64,000 bases of DNA from Sphingobacteruim zhuxiongii. GTDB lineage: Bacteria > Bacteroidota > Bacteroidia > Sphingobacteriales > Sphingobacteriaceae. Every line of letters starts with the position of its first letter. Positions within the stretch are counted from its first letter, which is position 1. A program made the translations under genes and the position numbers. Positions 1 to 9,200 of the stretch are shown piece by piece. Under the pieces are notes generated by a model. That model saw only the letters and a list, made by a program, of their open reading frames with translations, was not told where the DNA came from and did not search any database. The DNA lies in NCBI RefSeq assembly GCF_009557615.1, contig NZ_CP045652.1, positions 620,001 through 684,000 on the forward strand. The letters are read 5' to 3'.

Positions 1-527
1 TCTGGGAGTTCATCGCCAGGTAAGTGGTGATCGCCAATAATAAAGTCTATGTTCTTGGAATTGGCGTATGCAATCTTATCATTGGCTTTAATTCCACAGT
101 CTAGTGCAATAATTAACGAGAATCCATTTTCATGGGCGTAGTCAATACCCGCTGTGGAGATTCCATAACCCTCTTTATAGCGGTCAGGAATATAATATTC
201 GATTCGAGAATGGAAATTGCGAAAAAAACTATAAACGACCGATACGGCAGTGGTACCATCTACGTCGTAATCACCATAGATCAATATTTTTTCATTATTG
301 CCGATTGCTTTTTCAATGCGGGCAATAGCTAAGTCCATTCCCTTCATTAAGAAAGGGTCGTGTAGATAGTTTAACGAAGGTCTAAAAAAGATGCGTGCTT
401 GCTCGAATGTTTCGACCTCACGATTTAACAACAATTCTGCAATAATACTACTGACACCTAACTCATCCCTCAGCTTATTAATCTTCTCGACATCTTTTTT
501 TGGTTTCAGCACCCACCTTTTTTGCAT
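1..527 (-). CDS. recJ: Single-stranded-DNA exonuclease RecJ, N-terminal part (cut by window edge)
   Basis: RecJ is a 5'-3' single-strand DNA exonuclease of the DHH phosphoesterase superfamily that acts in recombination and mismatch repair. Reading the minus strand from the ATG at 527 gives about 175 residues with no stop before the window ends. The motif I YGDYDVDGTTA lies near residues 84-94 and the DHH motif (GDHHLPGDE) close to the cut end; these carry the metal-binding aspartates and histidines of the family. The downstream DHHA1 and OB domains are outside the window. It is divergent from the hydrolase gene at 644, with 116 bases between them. The family call is firm; the start is the only ATG upstream of the conserved region. 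Confidence 0.95.
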   Translation of the reverse strand, partial: MQKRWVLKPKKDVEKINKLRDELGVSSIIAELLLNREVETFEQARIFFRPSLNYLHDPFLMKGMDLAIARIEKAIGNNEKILIYGDYDVDGTTAVSVVYSFFRNFHSRIEYYIPDRYKEGYGISTAGIDYAHENGFSLIIALDCGIKANDKIAYANSKNIDFIIGDHHLPGDELP

Positions 528-534
528 ATCTTTG

Positions 535-549
535 CGTTAAATTTTAACG
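535..549. promoter_or_regulatory. 15-base perfect palindrome between divergent genes
   Basis: CGTTAAATTTTAACG is a perfect palindrome around a central T, just upstream of the recJ start and in the divergent intergenic region (528-643). A second short inverted repeat, CCTACC/GGTAGG, sits at about 577-596. Either could be an operator or simply AT-rich chance structure. No regulator gene is adjacent. Confidence 0.3.
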
Positions 550-643
550 TGTAAATATACATTTTATAGTGTTACCTACCTAATAGGTGGTAGGCTATAT
601 ATAGACACACTTACTTAACTCGCAAGTAAACAAATAAATAGAT

Positions 644-1426
644 ATGGTTAAAGCATATTCCCTTTATGAGGGCTCATATTCTGTTGATAAATCCAAGAAA
701 TTCATTCCGTTTGATCCAAAAAAAGATGATCCTAAGGATCGTCCGGGATCTTTATTTGTTCATATCCATCCTTTTTTGTTGGAGACCAAAGCGGGCTTAG
801 TTTTGTTGGATACAGGCCTAGGGCGTCGTACAGACGACGATGAATTGGTAATCCATGCGAATATCAAAAAGCTGGGATTTGATATCGACGATGTTCGTTA
901 TGTCCTAATGTCCCATTTACACAAAGATCATGCGAATGGTATGGTAGACTTTAAAGATGGGTCAAAGCGTGTAGCATTCCCTAATGCCGAGTACATTATT
1001 CAAGAGCAAGAGTGGGAGGCCGCATTTAGTACCGAGTCGCCATCTTATCGTACCGACGTTTTTGATGTGCTACAACGCAGCGGTAATTTGGTCTTTGTTA
1101 ATGGCGATGGTCATTTAAACGACGAGATACGTTATGAGCTTTCCGGAGGACACTCTGAGTTTCATCAGGTTTTTCATATTCAAACAGAAGAAGAGCATTT
1201 CTTCTTCGGAGGGGACGAATTACCAGAGCCTGAAGAAATCTTTCGAAACTTCATTGCTAAGTATGATTATGATGGTCGCCGGGCGAAGAAATTGCGTGAA
1301 GAATATTGGGCTGCCGGTGCTCCGGAAGGTTGGGTATTCATGTTTTATCACTCAAAAAGTATCGCTATTGGAAGGCCTGAGCAACGAGAGGATGGCACTT
1401 ACAAGATCATCGATGCCACAAAGTAG
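644..1426 (+). CDS. Metallo-beta-lactamase-fold hydrolase (lactonase-like)
   Basis: The 260-residue protein has the hallmark HxHxDH zinc motif (SHLHKDHANG, near residues 90-99), a further metal-type histidine in GGHSEFH near residue 169, and an aspartate in the GGDE segment. This is the layout of the metallo-beta-lactamase superfamily, closest in length and start (MVKAYSLYEGSYSVD) to the AttM/AiiA-type lactonase branch. No signal peptide is visible, so it should be cytoplasmic. It stands alone, divergent from recJ and 70 bases ahead of the antiporter operon. The substrate cannot be told from sequence; quorum-signal lactonase, another esterase or a glyoxalase-like role are all possible. Confidence 0.8.
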   Translation: MVKAYSLYEGSYSVDKSKKFIPFDPKKDDPKDRPGSLFVHIHPFLLETKAGLVLLDTGLGRRTDDDELVIHANIKKLGFDIDDVRYVLMSHLHKDHANGMVDFKDGSKRVAFPNAEYIIQEQEWEAAFSTESPSYRTDVFDVLQRSGNLVFVNGDGHLNDEIRYELSGGHSEFHQVFHIQTEEEHFFFGGDELPEPEEIFRNFIAKYDYDGRRAKKLREEYWAAGAPEGWVFMFYHSKSIAIGRPEQREDGTYKIIDATK

Positions 1427-1496
1427 CAGGATTATGCCTATATTTGGGTAAACCGAGTTTTAATATTCTTAAGTTTTATTTAATTTAAAAGTTAAC

Positions 1497-1976
1497 ATGT
1501 CGATAGTTAGAGAAAGTGATCTAATAGGCATTGGGAAAAAATATCAGATTGAAACCGAAGCAGGTGACAATATGGTAGTTGTTATTCATGACGATGGTCG
1601 TCGCGAACTATATCGCCACGAAGATGAAGACAATGAAACCCACTGTGTAATGACTTTGTCGGATGAAGAGTCACGACAGGTTGCAGGTATTTTAGGAGGA
1701 TTATCCTATAAACCGAAGGCCTTAGAAACCATTGAAGTTGCTTTAGACGATTTACGTATTGAATGGTACAAGGTTGAGTCGTCGAATGACGGTGTCAATA
1801 AAAGTATCGGTGAGCTGGAAGTAAGACAACGTACAGGAGCATCAATTATCGCGGCTATTCGTGATGATGAAACGATTATCAATCCAGGTCCCGATTATGT
1901 AATTCAACCCGGCGCAACGTTAGTTATTGCAGGGAAGTTGAAAAATATCAAACTCTTAAAAGAAATCCTTCTATAA
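1497..1976 (+). CDS. Cation:proton antiporter regulatory subunit, TrkA-C domain (KhtT-like)
   Basis: This 159-residue soluble protein has an N-terminal alpha/beta region and, from about residue 75 to the end, a TrkA-C (RCK-C) fold, recognisable from the segments RTGASIIAAIRDDETIINPGP and ATLVIAGKLKNIKLL (shown here split by a gap). TrkA-C subunits of the KhtT type gate a partner CPA2 antiporter in response to a bound nucleotide. The partner gene starts only nine bases downstream, so the two almost certainly form an operon and a membrane complex. ATG at 1497 is the natural start. No transmembrane segment is present. Confidence 0.85.
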   Translation: MSIVRESDLIGIGKKYQIETEAGDNMVVVIHDDGRRELYRHEDEDNETHCVMTLSDEESRQVAGILGGLSYKPKALETIEVALDDLRIEWYKVESSNDGVNKSIGELEVRQRTGASIIAAIRDDETIINPGPDYVIQPGATLVIAGKLKNIKLLKEILL

Positions 1977-1985
1977 TATTCGCCT

Positions 1986-3287
1986 ATGCCTAATACAATT
2001 ATTATTGAAATTGGAATTGCTGTTTTACTGGTAGCCTTGGTTGGCTTACTTGCCAATAGACTTCGTTTTTCAGTTATTCCCTTTTTTATCGTAATTGGAA
2101 TGGTATTAGGCAACGAATCCTACCCAGGGTTTGTTGCTGATGGATTGGCTAGCATTGGGAACGAAAGTTTAACCAATTTGGTTAACTCAATTTGGAAGTT
2201 CTTTACGTTTACTGAAAGCAAACCCTTTATTGATTTTATGGGGCGTTTGGGCGTATTGTTCCTTCTATTTTATTTGGGTTTAGAGTTTTCTGTTGGCCGT
2301 TTGATAAAATCCGGTAAATCTATTGTTGCTGGCGGTAGTTTCTATGTTGCGTTGAACTTTGTTTCGGGGCTGTTGGTCGGCTGGATGATGGACTTACCGT
2401 TTAAGGAAATGATGGTGCTTTGTGGTATTATGACGAGTTCTTCTACTGCAATTGTAGCCAAAGTGTTAACCGATCTGAAGCGTACAGCGAACCCAGAAAC
2501 AGAAGTTATCATGGGGATGATCATGTTCGATGATCTCTTTATTGCCATGCATATCTCCTTTTTATCAGGATTGATATTAACGGGAAGTAGTTCTTTCTGG
2601 GCTGTTGCTGGAACTTCATTGCTTGCTTTAGGCTTTATCTTAACGTTCCTGATACTTGGTAGAAAATTAATTCCCTTTATTGACCGTCTTCTTCAGGAAA
2701 AGTCTTCAGAGCTATTTATCCTTATTATTTTCAGTTTACTTTTTACAATTGCAGGATTCTCTGAGACAATCCACGTTGCAGAGGCCATAGGTGCTTTGAT
2801 GGCAGGATTAGTATTTGCGGATTCTAAATATCTGAAAAAGATTGAGGGTATGGTTTTGCCGTTCAAAGATTTTTTTGGTGCAATGTTCTTCTTTAGTTTC
2901 GGACTATCCATTGATATGTATTCTCTAGGAGGGGCAGTAGGATGGGCTGCGTTTGCCGCATTAATCACTGTTATCGGAAATGTGGCTTCGGGTTATTTTG
3001 CTACAAAGTTTTCGAATCTGCAACCGAAGAACTCCGTGGATATCGGTTTTACCTTGTCAGCAAGAGGAGAGTTTTCGATTATTATGGCGAATATTGGTAA
3101 GGCTGGTCAGCTTTTGCCGGTCATTCAATCCTTCGTAGTAGTTTATGTGTTGATTTTATCCGTTGTTTCGCCGCTTCTAACGAAAGAATCTAGAAATATA
3201 TGGAATAAGTTGTCTGGACAAAAAGAAGCTCCTAAGAAGGCTAAGAAGAGGCTTAGCGACTTAGAAGCTACTATACAAGAACCCTAA
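1986..3287 (+). CDS. CPA2-family cation:proton antiporter (KefB/KhtU-like)
   Basis: The 433-residue protein is almost wholly hydrophobic, with about 11-12 predicted membrane helices, beginning MPNTIIIEIGIAVLLV. Conserved CPA2 features are visible: the LLFYLGLEFSVGRL segment near residue 95, the SSSTAIVAKVL segment near residue 150, MFDDLF near 180 with the acidic ion-binding residues, and a late GFTLSARGEFS motif near 355. Together with the TrkA-C subunit encoded immediately upstream it should exchange K+ or Na+ for protons across the inner membrane. It lacks the long cytoplasmic TrkA-N domain of E. coli KefB/KefC, which fits regulation by the separate upstream protein. The gene converges on era, with 40 bases between the stops. 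Confidence 0.9.
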   Translation: MPNTIIIEIGIAVLLVALVGLLANRLRFSVIPFFIVIGMVLGNESYPGFVADGLASIGNESLTNLVNSIWKFFTFTESKPFIDFMGRLGVLFLLFYLGLEFSVGRLIKSGKSIVAGGSFYVALNFVSGLLVGWMMDLPFKEMMVLCGIMTSSSTAIVAKVLTDLKRTANPETEVIMGMIMFDDLFIAMHISFLSGLILTGSSSFWAVAGTSLLALGFILTFLILGRKLIPFIDRLLQEKSSELFILIIFSLLFTIAGFSETIHVAEAIGALMAGLVFADSKYLKKIEGMVLPFKDFFGAMFFFSFGLSIDMYSLGGAVGWAAFAALITVIGNVASGYFATKFSNLQPKNSVDIGFTLSARGEFSIIMANIGKAGQLLPVIQSFVVVYVLILSVVSPLLTKESRNIWNKLSGQKEAPKKAKKRLSDLEATIQEP

Positions 3288-3327
3288 GGGCCTTATATTT
3301 TTCTTTTTATTTTGTTAGAGATGCCGA

Positions 3328-4206
3328 TTAGTCCTCGTATCCGAATCTCTTAAGATAGTTTTTCTTACTACGCCAGTCAGGTAAAACCTTGACGAACATT
3401 TCTAAAAAGACCTTTCTTCCAATAAATTCCTCAATATCTTGACGTGCATAGGTTCCAACCTTTTTAATCATTGCACCAGCTTTCCCAATGATAATATTCT
3501 TTTGAGAATCGCGCTCTACGATGATTTCTGCAGCAATCCTTGTAATCTTTGGTTCTTCTTTATATGAAGTGATAATCACCTCTGTGCTGTATGGAATTTC
3601 TTTGTCATACAGTTTGAAGACTTTTTCACGAATAATTTCCGACACGAAGAAACGAAGTGATTTATCTGTCAATTCGTCTTTTTCATAATATGGAGCATGC
3701 TCAGGCAATTTTTCCTTAATGTAGGCCATTACAGATTCTACATTGTACCCTAATAACGCCGAGATAGGGAAAATAACTTCTGGATTAATCTTCTCTTTCC
3801 AATACTCTATTTTCGCTTTGACTTCTTCTTCTGTGGATTTGTCAACCTTATTGATTACAACGGCTACTGGAGAGCTTGTATTGCGTAATTTCTCCAACAC
3901 ATCGTTTTCATCATACTTTTCATTAATATCTGTAACAAATAAAAGAATATCAGCGTCGATGATCGATCCCATCACGAAATTCATCATAGATTCCTGAAGA
4001 GAATAGTTAGGTTTGATAACACCAGGAGTGTCAGAAAAGACAATTTGATGGTCTTCGTCGTTAACAATACCAATAATTCGGTGTCTTGTAGTTTGCGCCT
4101 TCGGCGTGATGATTGACATCTTTTCCCCCACTAACGCGTTCATTAGGGTAGATTTACCCGCGTTAGGTTTTCCTATGATACTTACGAATCCAGCTTTATG
4201 CGACAT
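3328..4206 (-). CDS. era: GTPase Era
   Basis: Era is a GTPase that binds the 3' end of 16S rRNA and helps 30S subunit maturation. The 292-residue protein shows the P-loop GKPNAGKST near residue 10, DTPG near 58, NKVD near 120, and a C-terminal KH domain with IIIGKAGAMIKKVG near 240. I start it at the ATG at 4206 (MSHKAGFVS), because that matches the usual Era N-terminus; an 18-codon upstream extension to 4260 is possible but unlikely. The gene is divergent from the tandem initiator tRNAs, a pleasing but probably coincidental pairing of two translation-initiation functions. Confidence 0.96.
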   Translation of the reverse strand: MSHKAGFVSIIGKPNAGKSTLMNALVGEKMSIITPKAQTTRHRIIGIVNDEDHQIVFSDTPGVIKPNYSLQESMMNFVMGSIIDADILLFVTDINEKYDENDVLEKLRNTSSPVAVVINKVDKSTEEEVKAKIEYWKEKINPEVIFPISALLGYNVESVMAYIKEKLPEHAPYYEKDELTDKSLRFFVSEIIREKVFKLYDKEIPYSTEVIITSYKEEPKITRIAAEIIVERDSQKNIIIGKAGAMIKKVGTYARQDIEEFIGRKVFLEMFVKVLPDWRSKKNYLKRFGYED

Positions 4207-4319
4207 TATTTTCTTTTTTATTTGTTTTACAAAGAAACAAATAATATCTTTGTGCTCCAATTCGGAGATAATATAATCTGCATCTACGACGCAACGAGAT
4301 CAGATTTCATAAAATATAT

Positions 4320-4392
<73 letters not shown>

Positions 4393-4398
4393 CTAAAC

Positions 4399-4421
4399 GG
4401 ATTAAGCGCGAGGCTTAATCC
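4399..4421 (+). other. Hairpin in the spacer between the two initiator tRNAs
   Basis: GGATTAAG (4399-4406) and CTTAATCC (4414-4421) form a perfect 8-base-pair stem with a 7-base loop. There is no T-tract after it, so it is more likely a processing landmark in a dicistronic tRNA precursor than a terminator. That role is inferred. Confidence 0.45.
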
Positions 4422-4440
4422 AAAGACATTCAAAATATAT

Positions 4441-4513
<73 letters not shown>

Positions 4514-4519
4514 CTATTT

Positions 4520-4554
4520 AAGGTTTCAATCGAAAGATTGGAACCTTTTTTTTT
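4520..4554 (+). terminator. Intrinsic terminator after the tandem initiator tRNAs
   Basis: AAGGTTTCAATC (4520-4531) pairs with GATTGGAACCTT (4536-4547) around a GAAA tetraloop, with one G:T wobble, and runs into nine T residues. The stem begins seven bases after the second tRNA. Bases 4555-4740 hold no gene or other clear signal. Confidence 0.85.
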
Positions 4555-4740
4555 GATAGTAAACGGTAGATATTGTTAGTCGAGTAGCAATAGGTAATCT
4601 TGGTTCTCTTTTTTGTGCTTGTATTAGTTTGATTGAGATAACTGTAGAAAATAAGTCGTCATCTGCCTTTCATACTTCGCATTCGTTTTCCTATGAAACT
4701 ATATCTAATGCGATTGCTCGTTGCTAAATGTAATAGGTCT

Positions 4741-4779
4741 AAAAATGAGTATAGCGACAATTAAATTGCCGCTATACTC
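4741..4779 (-). terminator. Intrinsic terminator of the gltBD operon
   Basis: GAGTATAGCG (4747-4756) and CGCTATACTC (4770-4779) form a perfect 10-base-pair stem, extended inward by CAAT/ATTG after a single mismatch. Read on the minus strand the hairpin is followed by ATTTTT (4741-4746). It lies 35 bases beyond the gltD stop. Confidence 0.75.
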
Positions 4780-4813
4780 GTATATCAAATGAATAAGATT
4801 TGATAACTACTTT

Positions 4814-6280
4814 TTAGGCGTAGTTATAAACCGCTTCTTTACTTTCTAAGACAGATGATCCCATTAGGAATTCATCAACTTTTCTTGCGCATTCACGGCC
4901 TTCAGAAATAGCCCAAACGACAAGAGACTGTCCTCTGCGCATATCACCAGCTGTGAAAACATTGCTGATATTGGTTCTATATTCTGCTTCACTAGCCAAT
5001 ACATTACCTCGAGGGTCTAAATCTACACCGAGCTGTTGTAATAAGCCCTCGTGTTGTGGATTCAAGAATCCCATCGCCAAGGTTACTAATTCGCAAGGGA
5101 TTTCACGCTCAGATCCTTCTACTTCTGCAAACTTGATTGGACGTCCAGTTTCATCGGTTTCCCAAGCAAGATCCACGACTTTTGCGGCACGAAGATTTCC
5201 GTTTTCATCGCCTAAGAATTCCTTGGTGCTAATGCTCCAATGACGCTGACATCCTTCTTCATGAGAAGTGGTTGTTTTTAACAACATCGGATAAGTTGGC
5301 CAAGGCATAGCTTCTGTGCGTGTTTGAGGAGGGGTAGGCATTAGTTCAAATTGAGTAACAGATTGTGCCCCGTGACGGTTAGACGTACCAACACAGTCAG
5401 ATCCTGTGTCACCACCACCGATTACTAATACATTCTTACCTTTTGCATGAATCTCTTCAACTTCAATAGCTGAATTGCCAACTCGCTTATTTTGTTGTTT
5501 TAGGAAGTCCATTGCGTAGTGTACGCCATTAAGCTCTCTTCCTGGAATCTTTAAGTCGCGAGGAATCGTTGAACCTCCTGCTAGAACAACCGCATCGTAT
5601 TCCTTTAGTTCTTGTGTTGGAACATTTTTCCCAACTTCTGAATTGGTTCTAAATTCCACGCCAGATTCTTCCATTACAGCGATACGACGGTCGATAACTG
5701 ATTTATCTAATTTAAAGTCAGGAATACCATAACGCAGTAGTCCACCTACTTTGTCGTCTCGTTCATAAACGACAACATCATGTCCAGCTTTGTTCAATTG
5801 AGCAGCAGCAGCTAATCCGGATGGACCAGAGCCTACAACCGCAACACGTTTACCTGTCTTTAGGAAACTTTTATTTGGTTGCACATAGCCCTTCTTATAA
5901 GCAATTTCAATAATGTGCTTTTCAATTTCTTCAATGGCAACTGGAGATTTGTTGATACCCAATACACATGCTGATTCGCACGGTGCTGGACAAATACGGC
6001 CAGTAAACTCTGGAAAGTTGTTCGTAGATGATAATATCTGATATGCTTCTTCCCATTTGCCATCATATACTGCATCATTAAATTCCGGAATGACATTCCC
6101 AAGCGGACAGCCTGAGTGACAAAATGGAATTCCGCAGTTCATACAACGTGCTGCTTGATTACTTAGTTGATCATCCGAGTAGGGTTGAACAAACTCTTGA
6201 TAATTTTGTTTTCTGCTTTCCACAGCATCTTTCTGAGGAAGCGTTCTTTCATATTCTAAAAATCCTGTTGGTTTTCCCAT
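4814..6280 (-). CDS. gltD: Glutamate synthase small (beta) subunit
   Basis: GltD supplies electrons from NAD(P)H, through FAD and Fe-S clusters, to the large subunit that makes glutamate from glutamine and 2-oxoglutarate. The 488-residue protein has the N-terminal cysteine clusters CMNCGIPFCHSGCP (near 46-59) and CPAPCESAC (near 97-105), the FAD-binding GSGPSGLAAA near 150, and the NADPH-binding GGGDTGSD near 290. It follows gltB after only 18 bases, so the pair is an operon. Length and motif order are normal for the family. Confidence 0.97.
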   Translation of the reverse strand: MGKPTGFLEYERTLPQKDAVESRKQNYQEFVQPYSDDQLSNQAARCMNCGIPFCHSGCPLGNVIPEFNDAVYDGKWEEAYQILSSTNNFPEFTGRICPAPCESACVLGINKSPVAIEEIEKHIIEIAYKKGYVQPNKSFLKTGKRVAVVGSGPSGLAAAAQLNKAGHDVVVYERDDKVGGLLRYGIPDFKLDKSVIDRRIAVMEESGVEFRTNSEVGKNVPTQELKEYDAVVLAGGSTIPRDLKIPGRELNGVHYAMDFLKQQNKRVGNSAIEVEEIHAKGKNVLVIGGGDTGSDCVGTSNRHGAQSVTQFELMPTPPQTRTEAMPWPTYPMLLKTTTSHEEGCQRHWSISTKEFLGDENGNLRAAKVVDLAWETDETGRPIKFAEVEGSEREIPCELVTLAMGFLNPQHEGLLQQLGVDLDPRGNVLASEAEYRTNISNVFTAGDMRRGQSLVVWAISEGRECARKVDEFLMGSSVLESKEAVYNYA

Positions 6281-6298
6281 GATAATATTCCTCCTTGC

Positions 6299-9200
6299 TT
6301 ATGCTGTTACTAATTTTCTCTGAATAACTTGTTTGTATTCTCTAGGATATACTTTAATAAACTTATTCTTCTCTGCTGCCCAATTAGTAAGAATAGCATT
6401 TGCTCTTTCACTCTTGGTAAGTAAGACGTGCTTTTTCAATAAATTGATAATTGCTGTTTCATCTTCAGATTCTAGTGGATCTAAATCAACCATTTCTTTA
6501 TTGCAGTTTTCACGGAAATTTCCCTTTACATCGTAAACCCAAGCGATACCGCCACTCATACCTGCTGCAAAGTTTCTTCCCGTTTCACCAAGGATGAGTG
6601 CTCTACCTCCCGTCATGTATTCACAGCCATGGTCACCAATACCTTCTACAACTGCTGTTGCTCCGGAGTTTCTCACTGCAAAGCGTTCCCCTGCACGACC
6701 ATTGATAAATAAATGACCTGATGTTGCTCCGTATAATGCCACGTTACCAATAATGATGTTTTCATCAGGCACTAAAGTGCTTTCTGCAGCTGGATAGATC
6801 GCTAGTTGCGCGCCAGACAAACCTTTTCCGACGTAGTCATTGGCTTCTCCTTCTAGCTCGAAAGATATCCCTTTGGTATTGAAGGCGCCGAATGATTGAC
6901 CAGCAGATCCTTTAAATTTAAAGTTGATACTATTGTCTGGAAGACCTTCTGAACCGTACAGTTTAGAAATCTCATTCGACAATAATGTACCGATTGTTCT
7001 GTCTGTGTTTTTCACGTTGAACGTTCCGAATACTGGAGTTTTTCCTTCTAATGCTGGTTTTGCTTGTGTCAATAATCCCCAGTCTAAGATCATGCTCATG
7101 CCGTGATCTTGTTCTTCGGTATTGTATAGTGTCTGTCCGTTTGCGTTTGCAGCAACATGTAAGATACCCGAGAAGTCAATTTTAGATGCTTTCCAATGTG
7201 GTAAATCTTCTCTTTTTTTCAAGAATTGTGCTCTACCCACCATCTCGTTGATAGTACGGAATCCTAACTGAGCCATAATTTCGCGCATCTCTTCAGCTAA
7301 GAAGCCAAATAGATTTACAACGTCTTCAGGTTTTCCAGAGAACAGTTTTCTTAAATCTGGATCTTGTGTTGCAACACCTACAGGACATGTATTTAGGTGA
7401 CACTTACGCATCATAATACATCCTCCTGCAACTAATGCAGCTGTTGCCACTCCCCATTCTTCAGCACCAAGTAGTGTTGCGATAACTAAATCTCTACCAG
7501 TCTTCATTTGACCGTCGGCTTGTAATACGACGCGACTACGAAGTTTGTTTTGTACAAGAGTCTGATGTGCTTCTGCAAGACCTAATTCCCAAGGTAGTCC
7601 GGCATGTTTGATAGAGCTGATGGGGGAAGCTCCAGTCCCCCCGTCATAACCAGCGATTAAGATTACGTCAGCATGCGCCTTTGCCACTCCTGCGGCGATA
7701 GTACCAACGCCGGCCTTGGAAACCAGTTTTACGTTGATACGGGCGTCTCTATTAGCATTTTTCAAATCGAAAATTAACTGTGCTAAATCTTCGATAGAAT
7801 AAATATCGTGATGTGGAGGAGGAGAAATTAATCCCACTCCAGGTGTTGAGTGACGAACTTTTGCAATCCAATCATCAACCTTATGTCCAGGAAGCTGACC
7901 ACCTTCGCCAGGTTTTGCTCCTTGAGCCATCTTGATTTGAATCTCATCAGCCTGCGTTAAGTAGTTTGATGTTACCCCGAAGCGTGCGGATGCGACTTGC
8001 TTGATCGCTGAGCGCATCGAGTCTCCGTTTGGTAATTTCGCATAGCGAATTTCATCTTCACCACCTTCACCAGTATTTGATTTACCGCCAATACGGTTCA
8101 TTGCGATCGCAAGTGTGCTGTGTGCTTCATGGGAAATAGATCCAAATGACATGGCACCTGTTGCAAAGCGTTTCATAATCTCGCTTGCCGGTTCTACTTG
8201 GTCAATAGCGATTGGTGTGCGATGTTTAGCAAACTCTAATAAACCACGAAGCGTAAACATATGCTCTTTTTGGTTGTTAATTAGACTTGCGTATTTTTTA
8301 TAAGTTTCAAAACTGTCGGTTCTACAAGCTTGTTGAAGTAAGTGAACAGTTTGAGGATTCCATAAGTGACCTTCACCACGACGTTTCCATTGGTATAGAC
8401 CTCCTTCAGGTAATAACTTTGGCGTTACTCTGCTGTGTTCAAAACCTCGCCAATGTTTAGCTAAAGCTTCTTTAGCAATATCATCTAATGTAAGTCCACC
8501 GATTCGAGAAACGGCACCACAGAAGTAATTGTCTACCACAGAAGAATCAATACCTAAAACCTCAAAGATCTGAGCGCCATGGTAAGACTGTAAAGTCGAT
8601 ATTCCCATTTTCGAGAAGATCTTCAATAAGCCATTACATACCGCTTTTACATAGTTTTTCTTCAAGTCATCCCAAGTCAAATCCGTTTCAAGTTGACCTT
8701 GCTCGCGCATAGTTCGAATACTTGCTAACGCCATGTATGGGTTAATAGCAGTCGCTCCGAATGCTAATAAACATGCAAAGTGATGAACTTCCCATGCGTC
8801 GCCAGCCTCTACGACTAGTCCCACTGCACCGCGGTTTCCGGTTTTAATTAAGTGGTGATGAACGGCAGAAACGGCTAATAAAGAAGGTATCGCGCAGTGT
8901 TGGGAGTCTATTGCTCTGTCTGATAAAATAATGACCTCAAAGCCATCTTTTACAGCGTCATCAGCGTAGCGACATAGTCTATCTAGACCAGCTTCTAAAG
9001 AGCCAGGTTTACCATCCGCGCGGAAATAACTTTGAATAGTTTTCGCTTGAAATACACCTGTGTCAATTGAGCGCAGTTTTTCTAACTCACTCGAAGTTAA
9101 AATAGGGTGCTCTAGTGTTACACAATGACAGAATTTTTTATCCTCGATAAGTATATTTCCTGCGTTTCCAATAAAGGTTGCAAGACTCATGACCAATCGT

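Noticed and set aside
4555..4740. Possible third tRNA or small RNA after the tRNA terminator
   Set aside because: No cloverleaf, no complete TTG-TAnnTTTG promoter and no coding frame could be found.
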